Source: Diplodia intermedia | Lineage: Eukaryota; Ascomycota; Dothideomycetes; Botryosphaeriales; Botryosphaeriaceae | Direction: 5' to 3' | DNA length: 64,000 nt | NCBI GenBank assembly: GCA_021495925.1 | Contig: JAKEKT010000012.1 | Location: forward strand, 1 to 64,000 | Shown here: piece after piece, positions 11,178 to 21,804 of the stretch | How positions within the stretch are numbered: the stretch's first letter is position 1 | Layout: every line of letters starts with the position of its first letter | Translations under genes and position numbers: made by a program | Notes under the pieces: model-generated | What the model was told of the DNA's origin: nothing | Database searches by the model: none | What the model saw: the letters and a program-made list of their open reading frames with translations, nothing else

Positions 11178-12363
11178 CTGTTTGGTTGATATGGCATTGG
11201 GCATCGCACGGTGTTCTCGCGCAATCTTCTGTGGGCATGTCCCTTCCACTTTCTTTCTCCTCCTTTCCACTCCCATGCGATTAATCTTCTTCTGTTCAAG
11301 TGCAGTGGCAATTCCTGTTCCTGTCATTCAGTGTAAGTGATGTGGACTATCAATCGTAGGGAAGTAGGTTCTGGCGCAGGCAGCGGGTAAGGGAGCCAGG
11401 ATTGCTTTGAGCGCTTGACCGTTGTTTGGGGTTGCTTTGTGGAGGTAAGAAAAAAGGCGGATGTTTTAGGGTTCTCGCTTTCTAGCGAAATGTGTGCTGG
11501 AATAGTGTTGTTGTATAGAGCGATATCCCCAGCGTTACTCTTCGTCTATTCTTTCACTGTCTCCATTCTGTTAGATTGGCCAATGACTTCGTCACGAGAC
11601 TATGCCTGTCATGCGACGACACTGCATCCAACGATGGCATCGCATTTCTATCTACAAATCATACCAATCCTGTGCACACACCATGGTGGGTGACTCTAGC
11701 GTGCTTCGACTACCCATGTAGGGAGAGTGCAGTGTGTCTTACACAGGACAACCCTTTGTGACTAATGCCGGCATGTCCCACAATCGGTCAGAGCATTACT
11801 CGAAGCTGGGGAAGACCGGCGCTCTCTCTGGAGAATGAAAGCCTAACTAACGGACGTTCAAGGGTCGACTCGTATGTCAATAGTGTATGAGGCCTATTTC
11901 GAAGTACATTGAAGAGTGAACGAGTTCAATATTTCGGCATGCAGGTCTCAAAGAGGTATAAAGCATTTGTGAGCATAAATATTTCTGCGTCATGCGAGCA
12001 TGAGCGAGCAAATTTACATAGAAATAAAAGCGGACCGGACTTAAAGGCATTGCAACCAGGACTGTCAATCAATTCTCCACTTGCCAGTTTTCTCCTCCCC
12101 CCATCAGGTTGTCAACCGACTTCGACAACCAAGAACGCCTAGATTTAGATGGGTATCTTTGTGTCTTCGTGTGCATTCCTTGGGCGTTACATCATCAAAA
12201 AGCAACCTTAGCCGTGAAACGCCAAAAACAAGGATATAGCCAATTCTAACAGTGTGCAAGAAAGAGAGGTTTGCAACAATACAAGAGCAGAAAACGATAC
12301 TTAGAAGACGGGGCGTGCGGATTGACGACCACTAAGGCCGCAGGCCGATAGCAAAAGCAAGTT
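11178..12363. other. Tail-to-tail intergenic region
   Basis: Between the 3' ends of the Cyc8 gene (plus) and the coiled-coil gene (minus); probably both 3' untranslated regions. It is less GC-rich than its surroundings. No gene or structured RNA was recognised. Confidence 0.6.
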
Positions 12364-13749
12364 CTACTCGGCCGTGGAGTACTCGTCGTAAAAGTCATCG
12401 TACATGCCAACGCCAGTGACGTCAGATAAAGCATCCCAGATGCTCTTTCGAGGATCTGTTAGAAGTGTCTTGCTGATAGTGAATTGCTTCGGGCCGGAAG
12501 GCCACAGACGGGCGAGAAAGCCGGGACTAGGCTGTCTCGTTGACGGCTTCTGCTGTTCGTCGGCATGGCTCATAGAGACTGAACTGGAAGCAGCTTCTTC
12601 TGTGACGGAATCTTCAGGCTTTACGGTGACTTCTTCAGACTCCTCGATAGCCTCGGACTCCTCGACAACCTCAGGCTCCTCGACAACCTCAGGCTTTTCG
12701 ACAACTTCTTCAATGCGGGAAAGAACGGGAAATGGGTCGCTCGCGCCCCTTGCGTGAATACCAGGTAGGTTGCGAGAACGGCGGGAGCTCTTTGGCCTGA
12801 GGTTGCCGTCTTCCAAATTAAGAAAGGCCGAGATGTCGGCCGCCAGCTGGTGTGCCTCGCCCAGAAGGTTGGGATCCACAACGCCGGAGAATTTTTCCCT
12901 ACGTTCACGGAACTTTTCATCCATCTCGTGCCACTCATCAGTCCAACGCTCCATGCTCTGCTTGAGAACATCGCTGCCGTCCTGACCCAGGTGTAGAGCG
13001 GACTTGACCTCAATGGCCATGAGCTGGAGTTTGAGCGACATGAGTTCGGTGAAGTCGGACTGCAGGTCCGTGCGCAAAGACTGGTTCTGGGTGCGGAGTG
13101 ATTCAATCTTGGAGCGGAGAGCGGCGACTTGGGCCTGGAGGATGTCGTTTTGGGAACGGAGCGACTTGTTCTGGGATTTGAGGTCGTCGTTCTCCGTTTG
13201 CACCCTGGTCATGTCGGCCACGAGGCCAGTCTGGTGATCCTTTCATGAGTTAGGGTCCCTCCCGACAAGGACCTGACATGCTCTTACCTTCATCTCTAGG
13301 AAGCCCTCGCGTAGCTCCATGGACATCCGAATCATGGTGCCGTAGACATCCTCCAACTCCTCGTCGGCGACACCGCCCTCGATGGGTAGAAGGGGGACAT
13401 GCTCGGCGGGAGATCCCCTTTCGTCCGCCTCGTCCTCGATGAAGAGGCCGGAGTCCTCGAGATCGGCGCGTGTCTGCGTGTCGGGGACGGCGAAGAGGGC
13501 GTAGAGGTTGTCGAGGGCACGCTGGACATGGTGTGCGACAGGCTCGATGGGTTCCTCGCGAGTGACCTGGACGGCCAGCTGCGACAGCCGGTTCAGCAGC
13601 GCGCTTTGTATCTTGGACGTGTGCTGCGGGCCGGCGGAGAAGGGACTATCGGAGTAGTAGTCGGAGAAGGGCGAGTCGTGCAGGACAGCACGAGCGGGCG
13701 GGGTGCTGGGACGACCGGCGTTGGTCGCCATGGCGGTGGAGGCGGGCAC
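12364..13749 (-). CDS. Coiled-coil protein of unknown function
   Basis: Two exons, 13749-13288 and 13239-12364, joined across a 48-nt intron (CCCTAACTCATGAAAG at its 3' end); 445 residues. No named family recognised. Seen: an N-terminal region with SPFSDYYSDSPFS and a helical stretch (LNRLSQLAVQVT, QRALDNLYALFAVPD), then a strong coiled coil at roughly 160-235 with heptad-like runs of K, S, Q and L. An acidic Val/Glu/Pro repeat (VEEPEVVEE, VEESEAIEESEE) follows near 330-350. The tail ends in KSIWDALSDVTGVGMYDDFYDEY. A cytoskeletal or scaffold role would fit a coiled coil but is a guess. An ATG six codons downstream is an alternative start. It is head-to-head with trpE. Confidence 0.85.
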
Positions 13750-14218
13750 GCGCGAGAGCTGGGGGAGGGTGGAGAAGGGTGGTAGAGCGGCGGAGGTAGA
13801 AGGGGTGGGAGCGTGCTTTGAAAGGATTGGTGGAGACGAGGGCCCGGGCGCACGCGTTTAGTTCGCACTCGACAGTTGCCTGCCCATCGCCTAGGTGACG
13901 GCGGCCGAGGGAAGCGGCACGTCGTGGAGCGATGGTCGCGCACTGGAGGCGGGATAGAAGAGGTACAAGAACTGGGCAGGGCTGAGGCTGGTCACAACAG
14001 CGGTTGCCAGCCCCGCCAAAACACGCGCCAAGCCTCGCGCTGACTGGCTCTGCGGGGCGGCAGCGCTGACATCAAGCGAGCAGCGTCACCCGCCGAAATT
14101 GTCGCGTCTCTGACTGGTCTCGCGTCTCCATATCCCGCCGTTGCTGCTGCACTTCCTCCACAAGCCACCTCTCCAGTCTCGCCCCCTGCCTGCCTTCGCC
14201 GCAGCTGACGGGTCCATC
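13750..14218. other. Divergent promoter region, coiled-coil gene and trpE
   Basis: A 469-bp head-to-head interval that must contain both promoters. TGACTGG sequences occur, but no exact TGACTCA (Gcn4/CpcA general amino-acid control) site was seen. Confidence 0.5.
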
Positions 14219-16208
14219 ATGGCGTCGCGAGTAAGCTCCCCCTCGCCTCCGCGCCCGTGTTGGCGGGGCTGCGGTCTCGACCGAGGAGCTCGCATCAGAC
14301 CAGCTTGCCCGCCGCTCCCAGAGTGCTGACCACGATTCCAGCCAGCCATCGAGCCCTCGCTCGACACAGTACGCGAAGTACTGGCGTCGTATGCGCATGC
14401 GCCAAACCCGCCGAACCTTGTGCCCGTGTGCTCCTCCATTTCCGCCGAGTTCCTCACCCCCACGTCCATCTACCTCAAGATAGCCCACAAGTCAGTGAGT
14501 TGAGGCTCTGCACGTCCCCGGCACTGTGCTGAGAGCCTGCCAGGTCCAAGCTATCCTTTCTCTTTGAGAGCGCCGCCACGACGGAAACGATAGGCCGGTA
14601 CAGCTTTGTTGGTGCAGGTGCGTCTGGACGCCGACGGGCACGCCGCTGCCTCTGACTAGCATACAGAACCTCGCAGCGTGCTCAAGACCGGGCCTGGCCA
14701 TGGCCCCGAATGCGATCCCCTTCCGCTCCTCGAGGAGGAGCTGGCCAAGTCCCGCGTTGCCGCCGTGCCGACGATGAAGCTTCCGCCCTTGACCGGCGGC
14801 GCCATTGGCTACGTTGGCTACGATTGCGTCAGATACTTTGAGCCCAAGACCAAGAGGGATATGAAGGATGTGCTGAAGGTGCCCGAGAGCTTTTTCATGC
14901 TGTTCGACACCATTGTCGCCTTCGACCACTTTTTCCAAGTCGTCAAGGTCATCACGTACATGAAGGTCCCTGAGAACCTTGATCAGCTGGAGAGCGCGTA
15001 CACGGATGCCCAGACGGTGGTTCGAGAGACAATCGCAAAGCTCAAGCGTGAGGACGTGCCGCTTCCCGAGCAGCCTCCGATCAAGACCGACCTCGAATAC
15101 ACGTCGAACATCGGGCAGGAGGGGTACGAGGGCCATGTCCACAAGCTCAAGGAGCACATCAGCAAGGGTGATATCATCCAGTGCGTTCCGTCACAACGTT
15201 TCTCGAGGCCCACCTCGCTGCATCCTTTCAACATATACCGGCATCTACGCACCGTAAACCCTTCGCCCTACCTCTTCTACCTCGAGTGCGAGGATTTCCA
15301 GATAATTGGCGCGAGCCCCGAGCTGCTGGTAAAGGCTGATCAGGGGCGCATCATCACGCACCCCATTGCAGGCACGGTCAAGCGTGGCAAGACGGTGGAA
15401 GAGGACGAGCGGCTGGCCGAGGAGTTGCGGAGCTCGCTAAAGGACAGGGCCGAACATGTCATGCTTGTTGATCTTGCACGCAATGACGTGAACAGGGTCT
15501 GTGACCCACTTTCCACGCGCGTCGATCGCTTGATGGTGGTGCAGAAGTTTTCGCACGTTCAACACCTGGTATCCGAAGTCTCGGGCGTGCTACGGCCCGA
15601 GAAGACGCGCTTTGATGCGTTCAGATCCATCTTTCCAGCTGGAACAGTCAGTGGCGCGCCCAAGGTTCGCGCGATGGAGTTGATCGCCGAGCTGGAACAG
15701 GAAAAGAGAGGGGTTTACGCCGGTGCGGTCGGCTACTTTGGATACGGCAGCGTGAATGAAAAGGGCGAAGAGGAGGAAGGGGCCATGGATACGGTAAGTG
15801 GAATGCCGTCCTTTCCCCAGTCGTTGATGCACATTCCGTCCTGAGTCGAGATCGTCATCCCGTCACGGACGGATGCGGACGGTGTCTACGTTCGTCGGGA
15901 CGAGCGCTTCAACTCGAGACGAGGAATGGGCAACGGCACCGGCTTCGATGGCTAACGTGACATAGTGCATTGCGCTGCGTACTATGATGACCAAGGACGG
16001 CGTTGCATACCTCCAAGCGGGCGGAGGAATTGTGTTTGACTCAGACCCATACGACGAGTGGGTGGAAACAATGAACAAGCTTGGGGCGAACATGCAATGC
16101 ATCACCTCGGCGGAGAAAAAGCACCTGACGGAGCAGCAGGGCGCCAGTCAGGGCCAAGTGGACGGACAGCACGCGGCGCAGGCACACATCGATCTGGCGG
16201 CGGGCTAG
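14219..16208 (+). CDS. trpE: Anthranilate synthase component I
   Basis: Five exons: 14219-14230, 14342-14490, 14544-14617, 14667-15793 and 15966-16208; 534 residues. It converts chorismate and glutamine-derived ammonia to anthranilate, the first tryptophan-specific step, with the separate glutamine amidotransferase subunit. Seen: FLFESAATTETIGRYSF, the region of tryptophan feedback binding in this family; GGAIGYVGYD; and the chorismate-binding domain with IIGASPELLV, THPIAGTVKRG, LVDLARNDVNRV, FPAGTVSGAPK and YAGAVGYFGYG. It ends with the conserved LRTMMTKDGVAYLQAGGGIV. No amidotransferase domain is fused. Exon 1 is only 12 nt (Met-Ala-Ser-Arg), and the donor of intron 2 must be GTCAGT rather than the GTGAGT four bases later to keep frame. 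The last intron, 172 nt, is long for this window. Confidence 0.96.
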
Positions 16209-17037
16209 GCGCGGAAGCCGGCCCTGTGTTCGAGGTACTAGCGTGCAACTAGATTAATCAAGCTCGTCGTGCAGGTCGCCGGACGCGGGAAGTGATGCAA
16301 TTGAATGGGGAAAGGTGCGGTGAAGGCGGGCGCTGGTTGGTCGGACGGTCAGGAAAAGGCCGAGCGGTGGGCAGGCCGTGATAGAGCCGCGAGGGCAAGG
16401 GACCTGGCCGAGCTGAGGTTGACGACGGCGGCGCGATGGTTGCCGGGGGGGCTGGGCCGGCGGTGGCTGGTGTGCCGACGCCGCTCCAGGACCAGCATCG
16501 GGCGAAACAGCGTGCGCTGCCGTGGCACGTCCGGACAGGCGTCGCTGTGCGACGGCACCGGTGTTGACTTCATTTCCCGTCCATGCGACACGGGCTGCGG
16601 TGTGAGGCAAGGCCTCATGTTCCGTGCGCAAGTCGATGACGAGGCGCGTGGAGAGAATCATGGTGATGGCAACGCGGTCTGGCGCAGCGCCTGCCTTGGA
16701 CGCTCCCGTGCTAGCGGCCCAGATCGGCGCAGGGGCCGGCGCTGGCCTGAGCGGCAGCCTGACTTCACACGCATGCTGGTCGCTGCTCGCTGCTGCTGCC
16801 ACTTGCAAAACAAGATTGCAGCTGCGGAGATGCGGCAGCCGCGAATGACTGCGGCCGCGCGACGCTGCAGCTGCCCGCCCACATATAAGTCCCATCCCAG
16901 CCGCCCTTTTCTCCCCCATCGTCGCCTGCTACTTAACTGCCTGCTCTCCTCGCCTCCGCAAACATCACCTAGCAAGCATCCTACTGCCTGTTATTCCTGT
17001 CTCTGCACCTTGTCGAACATCTCCAGTCTCCTCCATC
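16209..17037. other. trpE 3' flank and CFEM gene promoter
   Basis: Intergenic between two plus-strand genes. A 357-residue open frame runs through it on the plus strand but has no family features and continues across the CFEM signal-peptide exon in another frame. Confidence 0.55.
16883..16888 (+). promoter_or_regulatory. Candidate TATA box of the CFEM gene
   Basis: ATATAA 150 bp before the CFEM start codon, followed by a C/T-rich stretch (CTTTTCTCCCCC), the usual layout of strongly expressed fungal genes. Confidence 0.5.
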
Positions 17038-18061
17038 ATGAAGTCCTTCGCCATCCTCGCCGTTGCCTCCGTGGCCATGGCTCAGAGCCTCTCCGATCTG
17101 TCCCAGTGCGGCGTACGTTTCGCCTGCCATTGTGCCGTGCCAAGGCCCCCTCGCTGACATGGACTTGCAGCAAACCTGCGTTAACGACATGGTTTCCATT
17201 GCCACCAACCAATTCGGCTGCTCCCAGGGGGATGTCTCTTGCCAATGCAATAACGCCGACTTCGGCTACGGTATTCGCGATTGTGCCAACGAGGCGTGTG
17301 GAAGCCAGGAAGCTGCCTCCGTCATCGCCTACGGCAACACCTACTGCGCGAGTGAGTACCGACCCAATCGCCCGGTAAAGCCTATGAACTGACATGATGA
17401 AGGTGCCGTTTCCAGCGCTGGTTCTGCGGCCTCGAGCTCGGCTTCTGGTTTGAGCGTCCTGTCCTCGGCCGCAGCGACTGCTTCGAGCGCTTCGGCCTCC
17501 GCAACTGGTACTGGTGCCAGCGCTTCTGCAGCGAGTGCCAGCGGCTCGAGTGGCACTGGCGGCTCCAGCGGCGCATCGAGCACCCCCTTCACGACTCAGC
17601 CTCTGGTGGCTACCATTTCTTCCTCTGGCACGGCCATCACCACCGTCACTGGCTCCTCCACCCTGTACACTGCCGTCAGTGGCGCCGCCGCCTCTGCCAG
17701 TGCAAGCGCTTCCAATGCCACTGAGAGTGCCGGTGCTGCCGCCTCGTCTGCTACCTCGTCAGCTTCGGCTGCTGCCAGCTCTGCTGTTTCGTCGGCCTCG
17801 GGTGCTGTCTCGTCCGCCACCGAAAGTGCCGGTGCTGCTGCCTCGTCTGCTACCGAAAGCGCCGGTTCCGCTGCCTCCAGCGCTGTAAGTACCTGAAGAT
17901 GTCCACAAGCTCTTCCCAGCCACTAATTCGTGCAATAGGCTTCTGGTGCCTCTGGTGCAGCCTCTTCGGGCGCTGCGTCTGCTACCGGTGCGGCTGCTCC
18001 CTTGAGGACGGCCGGCCCCATGCTCGGCGCGGCTGGTGTGGCTATGCTGCTCGCTCTATAA
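17038..18061 (+). CDS. GPI-anchored CFEM-domain cell-surface protein
   Basis: Four exons: 17038-17112, 17171-17351, 17403-17884 and 17939-18061; 286 residues. Signal peptide MKSFAILAVASVAMAQ, then one CFEM domain (about 20-85) with all eight cysteines and an Asp in the CNNADFGYGIRDC segment, where heme-binding CFEM proteins such as Rbt5 and Csa2 carry their axial ligand. A long Ser/Ala/Thr-rich, presumably O-mannosylated stalk (85-260) follows, with repeats of ATESAGAAASSATESAG. It ends in a hydrophobic tail (GPMLGAAGVAMLLAL) typical of GPI attachment. Family roles include heme-iron uptake, wall structure and host interaction; which applies here is not shown. The introns fall before the second cysteine, after the CFEM domain, and within the stalk. 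Confidence 0.93.
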
Positions 18062-20354
18062 GCAGCGAAGATGAATCGGCGAGGCGGAATGGGCGACGGT
18101 TTTAATGAGGCAGTTTTGGACAGTACATGAGTGGTGGATGGGACAGAACCGGGGTGCATTCCTCGTTCCCGCAACGTGCATTTTTTTCTTATGCCCATAA
18201 CGACAACCGCTCTGATACCCTATAGCATGAGCGAGAGCGACGACCCTTAATTTGGTAGCCTTAGCTAAATAATGCAAGACTGCGAAGCAGCTCCCAAAGT
18301 TGGTATTTGGCACGTGGAGCACACGGGGCACGCGTGAGAGGCGTCGGCGTCGCACGCGACAATGTCGTGGCATCATGATGATGGCCGATCCACATAGCAG
18401 GGAAGGGGCATGGATGGTTAGCAGGTCGACGTGGACAAGCTTGGACGAGAGGAGATTCATTCAGCAAAGGATTGGAGCAGAAAAATGCAGATCAACAGCG
18501 AACGTTCCCCACATCTGCCGCTGCCGGCATCCCGAGCACAGGCTGCACGGCTCGAACCACCTGCAATACGGATGCTACGTCATCACGGAACTTAGCGCCG
18601 ACTGTCCAGGAGAACGATGGAAGCTTTATTAATATTGTGGCATGCAAGGGCGATGTACATAAGGCGCAGCTGCGGACGACGCCTGCCGTCGCCCTACCAC
18701 CGCGTGCTCACGAAGCGGGATCGCACTGAAAATTTTTGCGCGGCCGGCCGTGCGGGCGAGGTGAAAAAGCCCCTGTGAACGTGCGGCTTACGTACGTGTA
18801 AGCCAGCCTTTCCGCAACCGCAGGCTTCTTGGATGACGGATGTAGGGAGCGGGGTGAGGGAGGGATGGAGGGCCAGGCCCCTGCAGCTGTTGACCTGAAC
18901 ATATGGGTCGGGATCCATGGTTAGCGGCCTCTGTTGGTGCACCAGCCATGCTTCGTCACTGACGGGAATGACGGCGCAGATGCTGGCCCTTGGCCAAGCA
19001 AACGGACGCCGGGGTCCAATAATGTCGGATGGCTGTGGTGATAGCACTCTGCCCCAATCGCTGACCACGAATTGCGGGAGGCGGGGAGAAAATCTAATAG
19101 TTCCAGCGCCTCGCTATCGCACGCTTGCTTCTTCTGGCTGTTAATGCAACCCCGCATTGATCGCTTCCCAGCCTCCGGCAGCCGCCTTTAGACCCTTGCG
19201 ACTTGGCTAGCTTACTTACTGCGGGCGCAGCTCGGCTGCGCCAGAAGCGGCTCAGGATCGCCTAGTCTTCGACTCGCCTAACGATATTGCAACATAGAGA
19301 CGGGAATTGAAGCTCTTGTGTTCGTTTTGGTCCATGTTTCCATAGTACACGTTTGTTCGTATCCAGGCCACATGGAAGGCTATCCCTCTCGATAGTATGG
19401 GGAGGGCGCTTCTACGTCATACATAAGGTTAATGTCATGCCCAAAGCAAGAGCGCAAGAGTGGATCGCGGAGTTCAAGAAGACATACTTCGAGTGGTCTT
19501 GGCAGGTGAGATAATATTAGACTGAACAACGACATCCTGGTGTGATACGCCGGGCCTTGAAATAATTATTCTAAACTTGATGTCTATGGGGGCTGATTCT
19601 GAGCCAAGCCAGAATCGGGTTCATACAGCAGCCCTGACTTGGCCGTAGTAAGCCAGATGTTTCATGTCCGGAAAACACCGAGAGCAGCTAAACGATGACA
19701 TTCATCTTGCTACGGTACGCCGAAAGCCATGTAATGCCTATGTAAGTCAACTTATGAACTCGACTACTGAAACTGGTGCCTTGTAAGAAGCGTCATTCAT
19801 GAAAATTTACATCGCTGGGACTTTCTTCCCATTCATACGAAGGTCCGTAGTAACGACCAGACTGTGCGAAGAGAAACACTGCGGTCTGTAGCAAGGAATC
19901 GGACTTCTGATGATAGTGAACAGGGGATGTCTGCATCCTGGAAATACGTGATAGCAGCTCGAGGGTAAAGCGAGGCGAAGGAAGAGTGGACAGCGTGACT
20001 GTAGGGTGGACAATTCCTTTTGCCCCACACCCTTCGTATATGGTCAGTTGAAGCAAATACCCGGACGCAAGTGTGGATATTAAAACATAGGATTCCATTA
20101 CCCTTGTGACCAAGGTGCCTACTCTATCCTCATGCAGGTTTTCACCAGGGAAGGTCAGATCAAGACGGATTCTGTAATAATGTGCTTTTTGTTTACTTCT
20201 AAACATGGCTTACGGGCCGGACTTCGTCGGGCCAATTCCTTTAAAATTACCTTGGTATGGTGCTACAGCTAGCCTAATACCTCACCAGGTGCAACGACTT
20301 CTGTGACACAAGCGCAGGCAGTTTTGATTCTTTTGAAGTCTACAGGACGTTCTA
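18062..20354. other. Gene-poor interval with a lower-GC core
   Basis: Between the CFEM gene and the 3' end of COX11. From about 19.28 to 20.35 kb the base composition drops visibly and no family is recognisable. Two possible coding remnants lie there: the ORF at 19793-20206 and a short open stretch from an ATG at 19435 to a GT donor at about 19506. Confidence 0.5.
19793..20206 (-). CDS. Uncertain hypothetical ORF, 137 residues
   Basis: Single open frame in the lower-GC interval, where long frames are less likely by chance. The protein has a mixed composition (MESYVLISTLASGYLLQL, SPRFTLELLSRISRM) with no signal peptide, domain or known family. It could be a lineage-specific gene, an exon of a larger gene or a decayed remnant. 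Confidence 0.25.
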   Translation of the reverse strand: MFRSKQKAHYYRIRLDLTFPGENLHEDRVGTLVTRVMESYVLISTLASGYLLQLTIYEGCGAKGIVHPTVTLSTLPSPRFTLELLSRISRMQTSPVHYHQKSDSLLQTAVFLFAQSGRYYGPSYEWEESPSDVNFHE

Positions 20355-21319
20355 TTACGCCGCCACCGGCGTCAAGTGACCGTCCTTGTCATATCTTGCT
20401 TCTGCGAGAACAGTCAGTTTTGAAAGAGAAGGAAAGAGAGGAAAAGAGGGAGATACTAAAAAATGAATAGGATAATACAATGCTCTCGATGCCCTTCATG
20501 TTGATGTCGTCGACAAAGCTCGGATCGATGTAGAAAAAGACAGGCATGTCGACGGTTTCGCCCTTGTTCAGCCGCTGCTCTTCGAAGCAAAAGCACTGGA
20601 TCTTGCTGAAGTACGGAGCGACCTGGCCGGGGGTGACGCTGTAGGTGGCCACTCCGATGATGTCCTCGTCGCTCATATTTGTCGCTGTGTAAAAGGCCAG
20701 GGCCGTCTCGCCGGGTAGGACGCGCACCTCACGTTGCTGCGGCACGAACTTCCAGGGCAGCACGTCGGAGACGGAGCCATTGAACGTGATTCGAAGTCGA
20801 CGCGACGAGGTGACGGGCTTGAGGCGTTCGGCGGGGTCGCCGTCAAGGGAAGCGTGGGCGGCCGACTTGATGGGCTGACCACCCCAGCCGGTAGTTTGGC
20901 AAATCTGAAGACGGTGGAGTTAGACAGACAGCCTTGGTCGCTGGGGAAGGTGGCCTACCATCTTATACATTGGCACGGAGCCATACGACAGAGCGACGGT
21001 GCCGAGGATGATGCTGAGAGTGTAGTAGCTGCAGGGGGCCATGATTAGCCACAGGGGCGCGTCAATGGCAGGCCGATGACGACACATACGCAGTGGAGCG
21101 ATTCTTGTTCTTATACGGCTCGCGTAACTGTTCCATGGTGGGCGCGACATTCTGGGTGGTGCTCTGAGCAGGCTTACCGGTGCCGCTGATGTTTCGAAGG
21201 GGCGAGGCTCGGGGCGCGCGCGAACGCATGGCGGCGCGGGCGCAGCTGCTGCATGTCCAGGCTGCAGAGGACGGGGCGCGCGGCGCGAATGCGCGCAGTA
21301 GGGACGGAGACGCATTCAT
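20355..21319 (-). CDS. COX11: Cytochrome c oxidase assembly protein Cox11
   Basis: Four exons: 21319-21090, 21028-20959, 20904-20457 and 20401-20355; 264 residues. A mitochondrial inner-membrane copper chaperone that delivers copper to the CuB site of Cox1. Seen: an Arg/Ala/Ser-rich presequence (~50 residues), a membrane segment YYTLSIILGTVALSYGSVP, and the intermembrane-space domain with the copper-binding FSKIQCFCFEEQ motif, PVFFYIDP and LSYSFF. The last exon is only 47 nt and is needed to reach the conserved C-terminus (KARYDKDGHL); without it the frame would run into intron sequence. Introns are 54-61 nt. Confidence 0.96.
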
Positions 21320-21804
21320 GGTGGTGTTCTGGGGTGCAAGAATGCCCGCCGTCTCGGTGGTGAGATGCGCGCTGCCGGCGCCACGCTAGTCGCAAGAGGA
21401 AACGCATCTTATCAAACCGCCGAACTTGCCGAACGCCCAGTCATTGGCCGGCTTGCTTTTACACACGGTATTATTTCCACCTCCCTGTAGGCATCGGGTT
21501 CGAAACAGAGATATGGCTGGGTCACGGCGGGTCACAACAGTGTTTGGCTCGTCTTATCAGGGATTGCACCCGTTTTCGGAATCCTATGCCTCGAAAAGCT
21601 CGTACCAATCTCTATATTTTTGCTTCAACTGATATCACTGGTGGGCCACGCAAGGACGAATCCACTGCCCGTGACGTTTTCCACGTGCCTAACACCAAGG
21701 TACCCACACCGAGACAACAAGGTACCGGATCCGTCGCTTCATTCCAAAGTCCACGTTGCGTTCATTCGTAAAACATACACTCCAGTCATGTCGATTCGAT
21801 ATTC
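21320..21804. other. COX11 promoter and ureohydrolase 3' flank
   Basis: Short interval between two minus-strand genes. No distinct motif or gene was seen. Confidence 0.55.

Noticed and set aside
16305..17378. 357-residue plus-strand frame upstream of and across the CFEM gene
   Set aside because: Crosses the CFEM signal-peptide exon in another frame and has no domain; chance in GC-rich DNA.
18530..18570. Possible tRNA T-arm (GGTTCGAGC on the minus strand)
   Set aside because: The flanking bases do not pair into a 5-bp stem, and no A-box or acceptor stem was found.
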